This document shows positions 35,630 to 44,860 of a DNA stretch of 64,000 bases, piece after piece. This DNA comes from Actinomycetota bacterium. Its GTDB lineage: Bacteria; Actinomycetota; Geothermincolia; Geothermincolales; RBG-13-55-18. Numbering within the stretch: the stretch's first letter is position 1; each line of letters starts with the position of its first letter. The notes below the pieces were generated by a model. The model ran no database searches, was not told the DNA's origin, and worked only from the letters and a program-made list of their open reading frames with translations. The DNA lies in contig JACIXD010000002.1 of assembly GCA_014360645.1 (NCBI GenBank), positions 62,001-126,000 of the forward strand, in the 5' to 3' direction. The position numbers were made by a program, and so were the translations under genes.

Positions 35630-36103
35630 TCAGGCGCCGCCCTCCCACGCCTCGCCCCGCGTGGAGGGGGATTCCAGGATGATGGTCACCGGGCCGTCGT
35701 TGGTCAGCTCCACCTCCATGTGGGCCTGGAAAACCCCCCTGGCAGGGGGGAATCCCGCGCGCGCGAAGGCCTCGCAGGCCATCTCGTAGACCTCCTGGGC
35801 CCGTTCGGGCGGCGCGGCCATGACGTAGCTAGGCCTGCGCCCCTTGCGCGCGTCCCCGTAGAGGGTGAACTGGGAGACCACCATAAGCTCTCCCCCCACG
35901 TCCCGGAGGGAGAGGTTGAGGCGTCCCTCGCCGTCGTCGAATATGCGCAGGTTGACCACCTTGTTGACCACGAAGTCGACGTCCTCCCCGCCGTCGTCCC
36001 GGGCTATCCCCAGCAGCACCAGGAGGCCTTTGCCGATGGCGGAGACCTCCTCTCCGTCCACGCGGACGCGACACGAGGAGACGCGCTGCACCACCGCCCT
36101 CAC
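35630..36103 (-). CDS. dtd: D-aminoacyl-tRNA deacylase
   Basis: Frees tRNA from D-amino acids. 157 residues. MRAVVQRVSSCRVRVDG opens the chain, with SQFTLYGDARKGRRP in the middle and the cross-subunit NDGPVTI (Gly-Pro) motif near the C-terminus. The start is GTG 36103 with GGAGG upstream. It is next to rel, a conserved pair. The tail after the GPVT motif is short and Gly/Glu-rich. Confidence 0.96.
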   Translation of the reverse strand: MRAVVQRVSSCRVRVDGEEVSAIGKGLLVLLGIARDDGGEDVDFVVNKVVNLRIFDDGEGRLNLSLRDVGGELMVVSQFTLYGDARKGRRPSYVMAAPPERAQEVYEMACEAFARAGFPPARGVFQAHMEVELTNDGPVTIILESPSTRGEAWEGGA

Positions 36104-36155
36104 GTGTCCCTCCTCCCCCAGGCGACCTCCCTCTCCGCCGCTGCGATCCCCGCCG

Positions 36156-38324
36156 TCATTTCATCCTCCGAGGCACCACGCGGTAGGCGTTGTAAACGGA
36201 GTCCACCTTGCGGATGTTGCGCAGGATGTCCTCGAGGTGGGCGATATTGGACAGCTCGAAGGAGAAGCGGCTCACGTTCACCCGCTCGCGGTTGATGTTC
36301 ATGGTGGCGGAGAGGATGTTCACGTGGTACTCGCCCATCACCGTGGTGATATCCCGCAGCAGGCGGGGGCGGTCCATGGCCTCCACGCATATCTCCACCT
36401 GGAAGGAGGTGGGCTGCTGGGTGTCCCAGCTGACCTCGATGCTGCGGTACTGCTGCTCGATCATGTGCAGGGCGTTGGGGCAGTCAGCGCGGTGCACGGA
36501 GACGCCGCGGCCGCGGGTGACGAAGCCGATGATGGTGTCGTAGGGCACGGGGTTGCAGCAGTGGGCGATGCGCACCAGCACGTTCTCCACCCCCTCCACC
36601 CTCACCCCCTTGGTATAGGCGGGGGGCTTGCGGCGCCGGGAGGGTACGGGGCGCTCCGGCTCCTCCTCCACCGGACCCAGCCTGGCGGTGACCACGTTCA
36701 CCACCTGCTGCGCGCTGGTCTTGCCCGCCCCGATGCTGGCGTAGAGGTCCTCGAGGGAGACGAAACCGTACTCCTCTTTGGCGATGGACTCCAGCATGTC
36801 GCTCCCCTGGATCTTCTGTACCGGGAGGCGCGCCTTGCGCATGGCCTTCACCAGCGTCTCCCTGCCCTCGTGGGCGTCCTCCTGCCGCCTCTCCCTGGTG
36901 AACCACTGCCTGATCTTGGTCCTGGCGCGCGCCGTGCCCACTATGTTCAGCCAGTCCTTGGAGGGCCCCGGGGAGGTGTTGGAGGTGATGATGGTGACGA
37001 TATCTCCGTTGCGCAGCCTGTATTCCAGCGGCACCAGCCGGTCGTTCACCTTGGCCCCCACGCAGTGGTGCCCCACCTCGGTGTGGATGGCATAGGCGAA
37101 GTCCACCGGCGTCGCCCCCCGGGGAAGGTCGATGACGTCCCCCTTGGGGGTGAATACGAACACCTCGTCCTGGAAGAGGTCGATCTTCAGGCTCTCCATG
37201 AACTCCTGGGGGTCCGAGAGGTCGTGCTGCCATTCCACGATGCGCTTTATCCAGGCCAGCCTCTCGCGGACGCGCTCCTGGGAGCGCTGCGCCTCCTTAT
37301 AGCGCCAGTGCGCCGCGATGCCGTATTCCGCCGTACGGTGCATGTCGTGGGTGCGTATCTGTATCTCCAGGGGCTTTCCCTGGGGGCCGATGACCGTGGT
37401 GTGCAGGCTCTGATAAATACCGAAGCGCGGCTTGGCGATGTAGTCCTTGATGCGCCCCGGGACGGGCTGCCACAGGGAGTGGATGATCCCCATCACCGTG
37501 TAGCATTCCTCCTTGGTGCCCACGATGACGCGCACCGCGAAGAGGTCGTAGATCTCGTCGAACTGCTTGCCCTGCTCCTTCATCTTGGAGTAGATGCTGT
37601 AGTAATGTTTGACCCTCCCGCCGATCTCCGCCTTGATGTGCGATTGTTTGAGCACCGCCCCCAGCTCCTTTTCCACCTTCTTTATGTACCCCTCCCGCTC
37701 CGGCCTGCGCTGGTTCACCATCTGCACGATCTCCTGGAAGCGCAGGGGATAGAGGGTTGCGAAGGCGAGGTCTTCCAGCTGCCATTTCAGCTGCGATATG
37801 CCCAGGCGGTGGGCGAGGGGGGCGTAGATCTCCAGGGTCTCCCGCGCCTTCTCGCGCTGCTTCTCCTCCGAGAGGTGGCCGATGGTCTTCATGTTGTCCA
37901 GGCGGTCCGCCAGCTTGATGATCACCACCCTGATGTCCCGGGCCATGGCCACGATCATCTTGCGGAAGTTCTCCGCCTGCTCCTCCTGGCGGTTGCGGAA
38001 GGTGATGCGGTCCAGCTTGGTGACGCCGTCGATGATCTCCGCCACCTCGGGGCCGAACCTTTTCTTGACCTCCTCCAGGGTGATCTCGGTGTCCTCCACC
38101 ACGTCGTGCAGGAGGGCCGCCGCCAGCGTGGTCTCGTCCATCTGCATGTCCGCCAGGATGTGCGCCACTCCCAGGGGATGCAGGATGAACTCCTCGCCGC
38201 TGCGGCGCAACTGCTCTGCGTGGTGGATGCGGGCGAACTCGTAGGCCTCGCGGATGAGCTTGGTGTCGCCCTTCCCGTTGTACGACTTGACCTTCTGCAG
38301 TAGCGCTTCTATGGACTGCGACAA
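36156..38324 (-). CDS. rel: Bifunctional (p)ppGpp synthetase/hydrolase Rel
   Basis: Makes and degrades the stringent-response alarmone. About 722 residues in four parts. The HD hydrolase domain (about 20-180) has HPLGVAHILAD and LLHDVVEDT intact. The synthetase domain (about 225-350) has DLFAVRVIV and YQSLHTTVIGP. A TGS domain (about 385-445) has VFTPKGDVIDLPRGATPVD, and an ACT domain ends the protein. The TTG at 38324 has GGAGG six bases upstream. A strong promoter lies at 38484-38513 with a leader of about 150 bases that contains a hairpin. Confidence 0.96.
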   Translation of the reverse strand: MSQSIEALLQKVKSYNGKGDTKLIREAYEFARIHHAEQLRRSGEEFILHPLGVAHILADMQMDETTLAAALLHDVVEDTEITLEEVKKRFGPEVAEIIDGVTKLDRITFRNRQEEQAENFRKMIVAMARDIRVVIIKLADRLDNMKTIGHLSEEKQREKARETLEIYAPLAHRLGISQLKWQLEDLAFATLYPLRFQEIVQMVNQRRPEREGYIKKVEKELGAVLKQSHIKAEIGGRVKHYYSIYSKMKEQGKQFDEIYDLFAVRVIVGTKEECYTVMGIIHSLWQPVPGRIKDYIAKPRFGIYQSLHTTVIGPQGKPLEIQIRTHDMHRTAEYGIAAHWRYKEAQRSQERVRERLAWIKRIVEWQHDLSDPQEFMESLKIDLFQDEVFVFTPKGDVIDLPRGATPVDFAYAIHTEVGHHCVGAKVNDRLVPLEYRLRNGDIVTIITSNTSPGPSKDWLNIVGTARARTKIRQWFTRERRQEDAHEGRETLVKAMRKARLPVQKIQGSDMLESIAKEEYGFVSLEDLYASIGAGKTSAQQVVNVVTARLGPVEEEPERPVPSRRRKPPAYTKGVRVEGVENVLVRIAHCCNPVPYDTIIGFVTRGRGVSVHRADCPNALHMIEQQYRSIEVSWDTQQPTSFQVEICVEAMDRPRLLRDITTVMGEYHVNILSATMNINRERVNVSRFSFELSNIAHLEDILRNIRKVDSVYNAYRVVPRRMK

Positions 38325-38483
38325 GGCATGCCTCCGGAATGTCCGCCGCTCCGGTCCTCTCCGCCGGGGAACCGGCACGCGGGAGCCTATATAGATGATA
38401 TTGCCATATCCGCCACGGCGCTGACCAGGGAAACGGGCGGGAGACCGCCCCTTTTTCTCGTCGAATCTGCTTGGTTTGTCAGG

Positions 38484-38513
38484 ATGATAGGGTGGTCTCT
38501 CAAACTTTTTCAA
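38484..38513 (-). promoter_or_regulatory. Promoter of rel
   Basis: TTGAAA (38508-38513), an 18-base spacer and TATCAT (38484-38489) on the minus strand. Transcription would start near 38477, leaving a leader of about 150 bases. Confidence 0.65.
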
Positions 38514-38526
38514 CCCAAAGCGCCTA

Positions 38527-38566
38527 CCGCAACGTTACAGCATCAGCGCCTGCTGCGACGTTGCGG
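38527..38566 (-). other. Stem-loop downstream of secF
   Basis: A perfect 9-bp outer stem (38527-38535 with 38558-38566), a 2x2 internal loop, a 5-bp inner stem (38538-38542 with 38551-38555) and an 8-base loop. It lies about 95 bases after the secF stop and just upstream of the rel promoter. There is no T-run, so it may be a 3' end stabiliser or a binding site rather than a classical terminator. Confidence 0.5.
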
Positions 38567-38660
38567 CATCGGGCGTGAATCGGGGGTGGGAAGGCGTCCG
38601 CCGCCCGCGGAGTCGCGGGCGAGAGGCGGCCCCCCGCCGGGCCGGGCTCCTCCCGGGGCG

Positions 38661-39884
38661 TTACTTCTTCTTCTTTTTCTTCTTCTTGCCGCCCGAGGGC
38701 CCCTTGGTGGTGGCCTTCTTCCTCTGGGCTGGGGCCGGCTTCCTCGCCGCCGCGGGCGCCGGCTTGCCCTTCTCGCCCCGCGCCTCTCCCTCCGAAGGCG
38801 CGCTCTCGCCGGCCTCAGAGGCCGCTCCTTCCCGCGCCGGCGCGGGCTTTTGGCCCTTACCGGCCGCGGCGGAGACGGCGTTCCCGGGGGTGGTTATGAG
38901 GATGGCTTCGCGCGCTCCCCTGGCCTCCACCTTCTCGCGCAGAGCGGCGTAGCGCGGCTCCCTCTCCTTCCATAGGGCCAGCAGGGGCGAGGCCACGAAG
39001 ATGGAGGAGTAGGCGCCCAGGAGAACCCCCAGGAAGAGGGCGAAGGCGAAGTCCTTGAGGGTCTCGCCGCCGAAGACGAGGATGGTGATGATGGGCAACA
39101 GGGTGGTGAGGGTGGTTCCTATGGAGCGCATGAGGGTCTGGTTTACACTCTCGTTCACCATGTCCGCGTAGGAGATCCTGCCGGAACGGGCCATCAGATT
39201 GGCATTTTCTTCCACGCGATCGAAGACCACGATGGTGTCGTAGAGGGAATAACCCAGGATGGTCAGGAAGGCGATCACCGTCACCGGCGTCACCTGCCTG
39301 CCCGAGAGCGCATAGATGCCCACGGTGATGACGGTGTCGTGCACCAGGGCGGCGATGGCGGTCACCGCCATCTTGAACTCCAGGCGCAGAGTTATATAGA
39401 CCAGGATCACCACCAGGAAGACCGCCAGGGCCACGAGGGCCTTTACGCTCACCTCGCGTCCCCACTCCGAGCCCACCTGCTCTTCCTGCAACTTCTCCTC
39501 GATGCCGTAGAGGTCGTCGATGCGGGAGGTGACCTCGGTAACGGTGTCCCTGCGCGCCTGGGCGTCCTGGATATAGGGCATGCGCAGGATGAGCACCGGC
39601 CCCGCGTCCGATTCTCCCGTCTGCACGATGCTCTTTTCCAGGCCCTGTCCGGAGTAATCTCCCAGGATGCCGCGGACTTCCTCCACGTCCGCGGGCCTAT
39701 CCAGTCTCACCTTGAGCAGGTACCCGCCTTTGAACTCTATGCCCAGGTTGAGGCCCACGGCGAACATGGCCACCAGGGAGAGGACGATGAGCGCCCCCGA
39801 GAAGGCGAACCAGTAGAGGTTGGGAGGCGCGAAGGCCCGCGCGCCCACCAGGTTGAACTTGACCTCCTTGCCGCGTACGAACAT
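38661..39884 (-). CDS. secF: Protein translocase subunit SecF
   Basis: Proton-driven accessory membrane subunit of the Sec translocon. 407 residues with six transmembrane helices and a periplasmic loop. Motifs include LNLGIEFKGGYLL, LRLEFKMAVTAIAALVHD and ILGYSLYDTIVVFDR. The C-terminus has an unusual extension of about 85 residues rich in Ala/Pro/Lys that ends in eight lysines. ATG 39884 shares one base with the secD stop. Confidence 0.96.
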   Translation of the reverse strand: MFVRGKEVKFNLVGARAFAPPNLYWFAFSGALIVLSLVAMFAVGLNLGIEFKGGYLLKVRLDRPADVEEVRGILGDYSGQGLEKSIVQTGESDAGPVLILRMPYIQDAQARRDTVTEVTSRIDDLYGIEEKLQEEQVGSEWGREVSVKALVALAVFLVVILVYITLRLEFKMAVTAIAALVHDTVITVGIYALSGRQVTPVTVIAFLTILGYSLYDTIVVFDRVEENANLMARSGRISYADMVNESVNQTLMRSIGTTLTTLLPIITILVFGGETLKDFAFALFLGVLLGAYSSIFVASPLLALWKEREPRYAALREKVEARGAREAILITTPGNAVSAAAGKGQKPAPAREGAASEAGESAPSEGEARGEKGKPAPAAARKPAPAQRKKATTKGPSGGKKKKKKKK

Positions 39885-41275
39885 CAGCCCTCACCCCCCG
39901 TGACCTCCCGGCCCACCCCCACGAAGCGCGGCCGGTTGTAGATCTTGAGCCGCGAGAGGAGGGACACCGCGGGGTGGGTGAAGAAATAGGAGATGAAGAC
40001 GTCGAGGATGGTGGCCAGCCCCAGGGCGAAGGCGAAGCCCTTCACCGCGCCCATGGCCAGTATCCAGAGGATGAAGGCGGTGATGAAGGTGGCCGCGTCG
40101 GCGGCGATGATGGTGCGGAAAGCCGACTTGTAGGCGCGGTCCACGGAGGAACGCAGGGTCTTGCCGTCGCGCACCTCCTCCTTCAGGCGCTCGAAATACA
40201 CCACGCTGGAATCGGCGGAGATGCCGATGGACACCACCACGCCGGCGATCCCCGCCAGGGTGAGCTTCCAGTCGAGGAACCTGCCTAGCAGGCACACGAT
40301 ACCGTAGACGAGCAGGGCGAAGATGGCCAGGGCTACGGTGGTCACTCCTCCCAATCCCCGGTACATAAAAGCCATGTACAGCACCACCAGCACCAGCCCC
40401 AAGAGCCCCGCCCAAAGCCCCTGGCGCAGGGAATCCCTCCCCAGGGTGGCGCTGATGTTCTCCACTAGGGGGTCGGGCTCGAACTCCACCGGCAACGCCC
40501 CCATCTTCAGCACCAGCGCTAGGTCGCGCGCCTCCTCGCGGGTGAAGCTGCCGGTGATCTCCCCTTTACCGTTCTCGATGGCCGACTGCACGGTGGGAAA
40601 AGATTCCAGGTTATAGTCGAGGACGATGGCCAGCTGTTTCTGGAGCAGCTCCTGGGTGAGGGAGGCGAACTGGGGAGTGGCCTCGTCGGTGAGGGTGAAA
40701 TCGATCTTGTAACCGCCCTTCTGCTCGTCCACCGCCGCTTCCGCCGAGGCGATGATGTCCCCGGTGAGGCGGGTAGGGCCCATGCGCACCTTGGGCTTCT
40801 CCTCCGTATCGGCCTTGCGGTACAGCAACACTATCTCCTGGTCCTTGAGGGCCTGGTAGGCCTCGATGTCCTCGGGGTCGGGGACGGTTATCTCCGTGCT
40901 CTCGTAGGCCTCGTCACCGGGGTAGATCACCTCCAGCACCTCTCGGAACTGGAGTTGGGCGGTGCTGCCGATGATGGAGAGCACCCGCTCCGTGTCCTGT
41001 ATGCCCGGGATCTGCACCAGGATGCGGTTGTTCCCTTGGGGCGCCACCACCGGCTCGGCCAGCCCCAGGGCGTTGACGCGGTTGCGTACGATGTCCGCGG
41101 CCTTGGCCATCTGCTCGCCGGACGCCTCTCCCAGCGCCTGCAGGGTGACGCTCACCCCTCCCTGCAGGTCCAGACCCAGCTGGGGCTCGTATCCGCCGAT
41201 GAGCACGGGAAGATAGATACCCAGCAGGACCGCCAGCAACACCGCGAGCAGACCAAGCGCCCTTCCGGTCTTCAA
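39884..41275 (-). CDS. secD: Protein translocase subunit SecD
   Basis: Partner of SecF. About 463 residues. An N-terminal membrane helix is followed by LGLDLQGGVSVTLQAL. A P1 periplasmic domain follows, then five C-terminal helices with GIAGVVVSIGISADSSVVYFE split as in the family. The frame opens at TTG 41281, which directly abuts GGAGG. TTG 41275, six bases after GGAGG, is the better start. Some 239 bases without a recognised gene separate it from yajC. Confidence 0.95.
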   Translation of the reverse strand: MKTGRALGLLAVLLAVLLGIYLPVLIGGYEPQLGLDLQGGVSVTLQALGEASGEQMAKAADIVRNRVNALGLAEPVVAPQGNNRILVQIPGIQDTERVLSIIGSTAQLQFREVLEVIYPGDEAYESTEITVPDPEDIEAYQALKDQEIVLLYRKADTEEKPKVRMGPTRLTGDIIASAEAAVDEQKGGYKIDFTLTDEATPQFASLTQELLQKQLAIVLDYNLESFPTVQSAIENGKGEITGSFTREEARDLALVLKMGALPVEFEPDPLVENISATLGRDSLRQGLWAGLLGLVLVVLYMAFMYRGLGGVTTVALAIFALLVYGIVCLLGRFLDWKLTLAGIAGVVVSIGISADSSVVYFERLKEEVRDGKTLRSSVDRAYKSAFRTIIAADAATFITAFILWILAMGAVKGFAFALGLATILDVFISYFFTHPAVSLLSRLKIYNRPRFVGVGREVTGGEG

Positions 41276-41514
41276 TCTCAACCTCCGCTCGTCTTCGTCA
41301 CCCTTGACCCGTACGACATGCGTCCCACGCCCCCACCGCGGCTCGCGGCCTCAGGCCGCCTGACGCGCCGATGACTCCCTGCAGGCGGGCCGCGGATTTC
41401 CTCTCACCGGCGAGACCTGGCGGCTTTCCGGCACGAGCTGGCGCTCGCGATAAGCCGGTGCCCCATCCCCGTGCCCGCACGTGCGGCGCGACATGCGCGG
41501 CTCTACGGCGGCCT

Positions 41515-41880
41515 TCAGCCCTCTTCCTCTTCTCCGGCCGCCTCCTCCCCGGACGAGACCTCCTCGGACGCGGAGTCCTCCTCCGGCTCCTCCTCGTCCC
41601 CGGGCCCCTCGCGGGAGGTGAAGGTGCGCGCTATGGCGCTCTTGGCCACGCGTATCTCCACGTCCTCGGCCACCTCCAGGAGCACGGTGTCCTCCTCGAT
41701 CTCGGTGATGGTGCCGTAGATGCCGGAGGAGGTCATGACCTCGTCGCCCGCCCGGAGGCTGTTGATGAGCTCCATCTGCTGGCGCATGCGTTTCTGCTGC
41801 GGCCTGATGAGCATGAAGTAGAATATGGCGATCAAGCCCACGATGAGCAAGATGGATATCCACTGGTTGCTGCCTTCCAT
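41515..41880 (-). CDS. yajC: Preprotein translocase subunit YajC
   Basis: 121 residues. One N-terminal transmembrane helix (about 9-26), then YFMLIRPQQKRMRQ, the YajC signature, and a small beta domain (LRAGDEVMTSSGIYGTI). A Glu-rich acidic tail of about 35 residues ends the protein. It belongs to the SecDF-YajC accessory complex and lies upstream of secD, downstream of tgt. Confidence 0.95.
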   Translation of the reverse strand: MEGSNQWISILLIVGLIAIFYFMLIRPQQKRMRQQMELINSLRAGDEVMTSSGIYGTITEIEEDTVLLEVAEDVEIRVAKSAIARTFTSREGPGDEEEPEEDSASEEVSSGEEAAGEEEEG

Positions 41881-41977
41881 ATCAGCCTGCCTTTCGGACC
41901 GTCCCTACCCGGCCCCGCCAGCGCGGGGCCACTCCTTTACTCTGTCAACCGCCGGGAAAAGACCGCTCTCCGCGGCC

Positions 41978-43129
41978 TCACCCGCCGGGAACGCGCTCCT
42001 CCCAGCCCTTCCATTCCCGGACCAACTCAAACATTCTACCAGCCTCGATCGCCGCCCTGCAATCCAGCATCAGGCGCCGCATGAAGGCCAGGTTATGCCA
42101 GGTGATAAGCCGGTGAGCCAGGATCTCGTTCAGGGTATGCAGGTGCCTGAGGTAGGCGCGGGTGAAGCGCCCGCACGCCGGGCACTCGCATCCCTCTTCC
42201 AGGGGACGGACGTCGGAGCGGTAGCGCGCGTTGCGCAGATTGAGCTTTCCCTCCCGGGTCATGGCCACGCCGTTGCGGGCCATGCGCGTGGGGAGAACAC
42301 AGTCGAAGAGGTCCACCCCGAGGGCCACCGCCTCCAGGAGGCTCTCCGGGTCCCCCACCCCCAGCAGGTGTCGGGGCCTGTCCTCGGGAAGTATGGAGAC
42401 CTGCACCTCCAGGCACGCCAGCATGACCTCCCGGGGCTCCCCCACCGAAAGCCCCCCGATGCCGTACCCTGGGAATCCCAAGGCCGCGGTCTCGCGGGCG
42501 CTCCTCTCCCTCAAGTCCTCGTGGACCCCGCCCTGCACTATCCCGAAGAGAAGCTGGTCGGGGTGGGTGCGCGCCGCCAGGGACCTGCGCGCCCATTCCA
42601 GGGTGGTCTCCACCGCCTCCTCCACCTCCCTTCTCGCGGCGGGATAGGCCACGCATTGGTCGAGGACCATGGCCACGTCGGACCCCAGCTCCTCCTGCGC
42701 CTTCACCGCGCCCTCCGGCTTGAGCAGGTGACGGCTGCCGTCGTAGATGGAGCGGAATTCGACCCCCTCCGGTTGTACGCGGAGGGTGGGAGAGAGGGAG
42801 AACACCTGGAAGCCCCCGCTGTCGGTCAGCAGAGGATACGGCCATCCCATGAAGGCATGCAGGCCGCCCATCTCCCGGATGAGCACCGTTCCCGGCCGCA
42901 GGAGCAGGTGGTAGGTATTGGCGAGGAGCATACGGTACCCCAAAGTCTCGAGCTCCCAGGGCGCCATGGCCTTGACGGTGGCGCGCGTCCCCACGGGCAG
43001 GAAGGCGGGTGTCTCCACCTCGCCGTGGGCGGTGCGCAGTAGCCCGACGCGCGCGCGGGTCGCGGCGTCGCGCTTCACCACCCGGAAGCCGATGTCCCGC
43101 TCCCCGCCTCTTTCGCCTCCAGATCTCAT
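41978..43129 (-). CDS. tgt: Queuine/preQ1 tRNA-guanine transglycosylase
   Basis: Exchanges guanine-34 for preQ1 in GUN-anticodon tRNAs. About 383 residues. Motifs are LLANTYHLLLRPG, TDSGGFQVFSL (nucleophile region), GIVQGGVHEDLR, GVGDPESLLEAV, and the zinc site CPACGRF with C upstream and a His. The start is ATG 43129 or ATG 43141; the latter overlaps the queA stop (ATGA). Neither has a strong ribosome binding site. Confidence 0.95.
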   Translation of the reverse strand: MRSGGERGGERDIGFRVVKRDAATRARVGLLRTAHGEVETPAFLPVGTRATVKAMAPWELETLGYRMLLANTYHLLLRPGTVLIREMGGLHAFMGWPYPLLTDSGGFQVFSLSPTLRVQPEGVEFRSIYDGSRHLLKPEGAVKAQEELGSDVAMVLDQCVAYPAARREVEEAVETTLEWARRSLAARTHPDQLLFGIVQGGVHEDLRERSARETAALGFPGYGIGGLSVGEPREVMLACLEVQVSILPEDRPRHLLGVGDPESLLEAVALGVDLFDCVLPTRMARNGVAMTREGKLNLRNARYRSDVRPLEEGCECPACGRFTRAYLRHLHTLNEILAHRLITWHNLAFMRRLMLDCRAAIEAGRMFELVREWKGWEERVPGG

Positions 43130-43137
43130 GCCGCATA

Positions 43138-44220
43138 TCATAAACAGGGGCCGGGAGGGGAGCAACACGGGGGCTCCCTCCAGCCGTGAGGATAGAGGAA
43201 GAGGCAGGCGTCCCCGAAGCTCAGAAAGCGGTAGCGCGCCTCCACCGCCTCGCGGTAGGCTTTGAGCACCAGCTCCCTTCCCGCGAAGGCGCACACCAGC
43301 ACCAGCAGGGTGGAGCGCGGCAGGTGGAAGTTGGTGAGCAGCAGGTCCACGGCCCGGAAGCGGTGGCCGGGGGCGATGAACAACTCCGTGGGGCCGCGGT
43401 AGGGCTCCAGCCCGCCCTCCCCCGCCGCGCTCTCCAAGGCCCGCACCACCGTGGTGCCCACCGCGAGCACCCTCCCCCCGCGCCCGCGCGCCGCGTTCAC
43501 CGCCTCGCAGGCGGCGGCGTCCACCTCCAGCTCCTCGCGGTGCATGCGGTGTCCCTCCAGCTCCTCTGTGGCTATGGGGCGGAAGGTGTCCAGGCCCACG
43601 TCCAGGCGCAGGAAGGCCAGGGTCACCCCCCTGCGTTCCAGCTCCTCCATGGCCCGGTGGTCGAAATGCAGACCGGCGGTGGGGGCGGCCGCTGAACCCG
43701 TCTCCGCGGCGTAAACGGTCTGGTACCTCTCGGGGTCCGCGAGCTTTTCCCTGATGTAGGGAGGAAGAGGAACCTCCCCCAGCCGCTCCACCAGCTCCTC
43801 CTGTAGCTCCGCTTCCCCGGGGCTCAGGCGGACCCTTATCCTCCCCTCCTCCCTCACCTCCAGCACCTCGGCCTCCAGCTCGCCCCGCCCGAAGACCACC
43901 CTGGCGCCGGGCCGCAGCCTGCGCGCCGGCCTGGCTAAGGCCTCCCACTCGCCGCCCCGGTCGCGGGAGAGAAGGAGCAGCTCCACCCCGCCTCCGGTCC
44001 CCGCCTTCTTCCCGCGCAGTCTCGCCCTCCTCACCCTGGTGCGGTTGAAGACCGCGCAGTCCCCTCGCTCCAGGTATTCCGGGAGGTCGGAGAAGCGGCG
44101 ATGGGAGATCTTTCCACTCTCGCAGTCCACCACCAGCAGGCGGGAGGCCCCTCGCGGCTCGGCGGGATGCTGGGCGATGAGTTCGGGGGGGAGGTGATAG
44201 TCGAAGAGGTCGGTCCTCAT
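43138..44220 (-). CDS. queA: S-adenosylmethionine:tRNA ribosyltransferase-isomerase
   Basis: Transfers the ribosyl moiety of SAM to preQ1-tRNA to give epoxyqueuosine. 360 residues. It begins MRTDLFDYHLPPELIAQHP, with VFNRTRVRRARL, PLPPYIREKLADPERYQTVYA in two motifs, PTAGLHF and LTNFHLPRSTLL. A short extra tail follows the FLYPHGW end. ATG 44220 with GGGGAG upstream. It precedes tgt, a frequent pair. Confidence 0.96.
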   Translation of the reverse strand: MRTDLFDYHLPPELIAQHPAEPRGASRLLVVDCESGKISHRRFSDLPEYLERGDCAVFNRTRVRRARLRGKKAGTGGGVELLLLSRDRGGEWEALARPARRLRPGARVVFGRGELEAEVLEVREEGRIRVRLSPGEAELQEELVERLGEVPLPPYIREKLADPERYQTVYAAETGSAAAPTAGLHFDHRAMEELERRGVTLAFLRLDVGLDTFRPIATEELEGHRMHREELEVDAAACEAVNAARGRGGRVLAVGTTVVRALESAAGEGGLEPYRGPTELFIAPGHRFRAVDLLLTNFHLPRSTLLVLVCAFAGRELVLKAYREAVEARYRFLSFGDACLFLYPHGWREPPCCSPPGPCL

Positions 44221-44239
44221 CTGGCTCCCCGCCGTCCCT

Positions 44240-44797
44240 TCAGCTCCCGCGCTGCCCGCCGCCCCCCCTGCGGCGGTCGTAGCGCTCGCGCTCACTGAGG
44301 ATGCAACCGCAGTAGGGCTGGGTGTAGAGCTTCCTCCTCCTCGCCTCCTCGAGGCAGGAACGGTAGCTCTCCCTTCCGTCCCAGACCACGAAATCCAGGC
44401 CGCGGCTGCGGCATATGGAAGCTCCCAGGCGGGAGAGGAGCTCGTGGTCCTGGTAGGGGCTGGCAAAGAGGGTGGTGGTGAGGGTCGCGTATCCCTCCTC
44501 GAGGGCGAAGTCGGCGGCGCGCCGCAGCCGCAGGCGGTAGCAGATCTCGCAGCGGGTCTCCTCGCGGTAGGCCACCGCCCTTATCCACTCCTCGGGCTCG
44601 TAGGGGAGCACGGTGTACACCAGCCCCTCCCCCATCATCAGCTCCTCGAAGCTCTCCAGCCTCCTGCGGTACTCGCGGTAGGGGTGCACGTTGGGGTTAT
44701 AGAAGAGGAAATGCGGGTCCCGCGAGGGAACGGCGACCTCGCGCCGGGCCGACAGCGCGCATGGGCCGCAGCACGCGTCCACCAGCAGTCCGCGCAC
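44240..44797 (-). CDS. queH: Epoxyqueuosine reductase QueH
   Basis: DUF208-family [4Fe-4S] enzyme that reduces epoxyqueuosine to queuosine, the non-B12 alternative to QueG. About 185 residues. The cysteine motifs are DACCGPCAL, TRCEICYRLRL and QPYCGCILSE. With queA and tgt it completes the end of the queuosine route. GTG 44797 has GGAGG eight bases upstream; GTG 44806 overlaps that site. Confidence 0.94.
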   Translation of the reverse strand: MRGLLVDACCGPCALSARREVAVPSRDPHFLFYNPNVHPYREYRRRLESFEELMMGEGLVYTVLPYEPEEWIRAVAYREETRCEICYRLRLRRAADFALEEGYATLTTTLFASPYQDHELLSRLGASICRSRGLDFVVWDGRESYRSCLEEARRRKLYTQPYCGCILSERERYDRRRGGGGQRGS

Positions 44798-44860
44798 AGA
44801 CCTCACCTCCCGTCGGCCTTTCGGGGTCGCCCGAGGGGTTGCGGTACCAGCCCCCCCGGC

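Larger units (their letters stand above)
38325..38660. other. 336-base region between secF and rel
   Basis: No gene. It holds the rel promoter (38484-38513), a long stem-loop after secF (38527-38566) and, within the rel leader, a short stem of six G-C pairs at 38435-38450. That stem has a T-run on the plus-strand side. Confidence 0.6.

Noticed and set aside
38435-38450. Plus-strand intrinsic terminator
   Set aside because: The stem is followed by a T-run on the plus strand, but no plus-strand gene precedes it. It was kept only as part of the rel leader.
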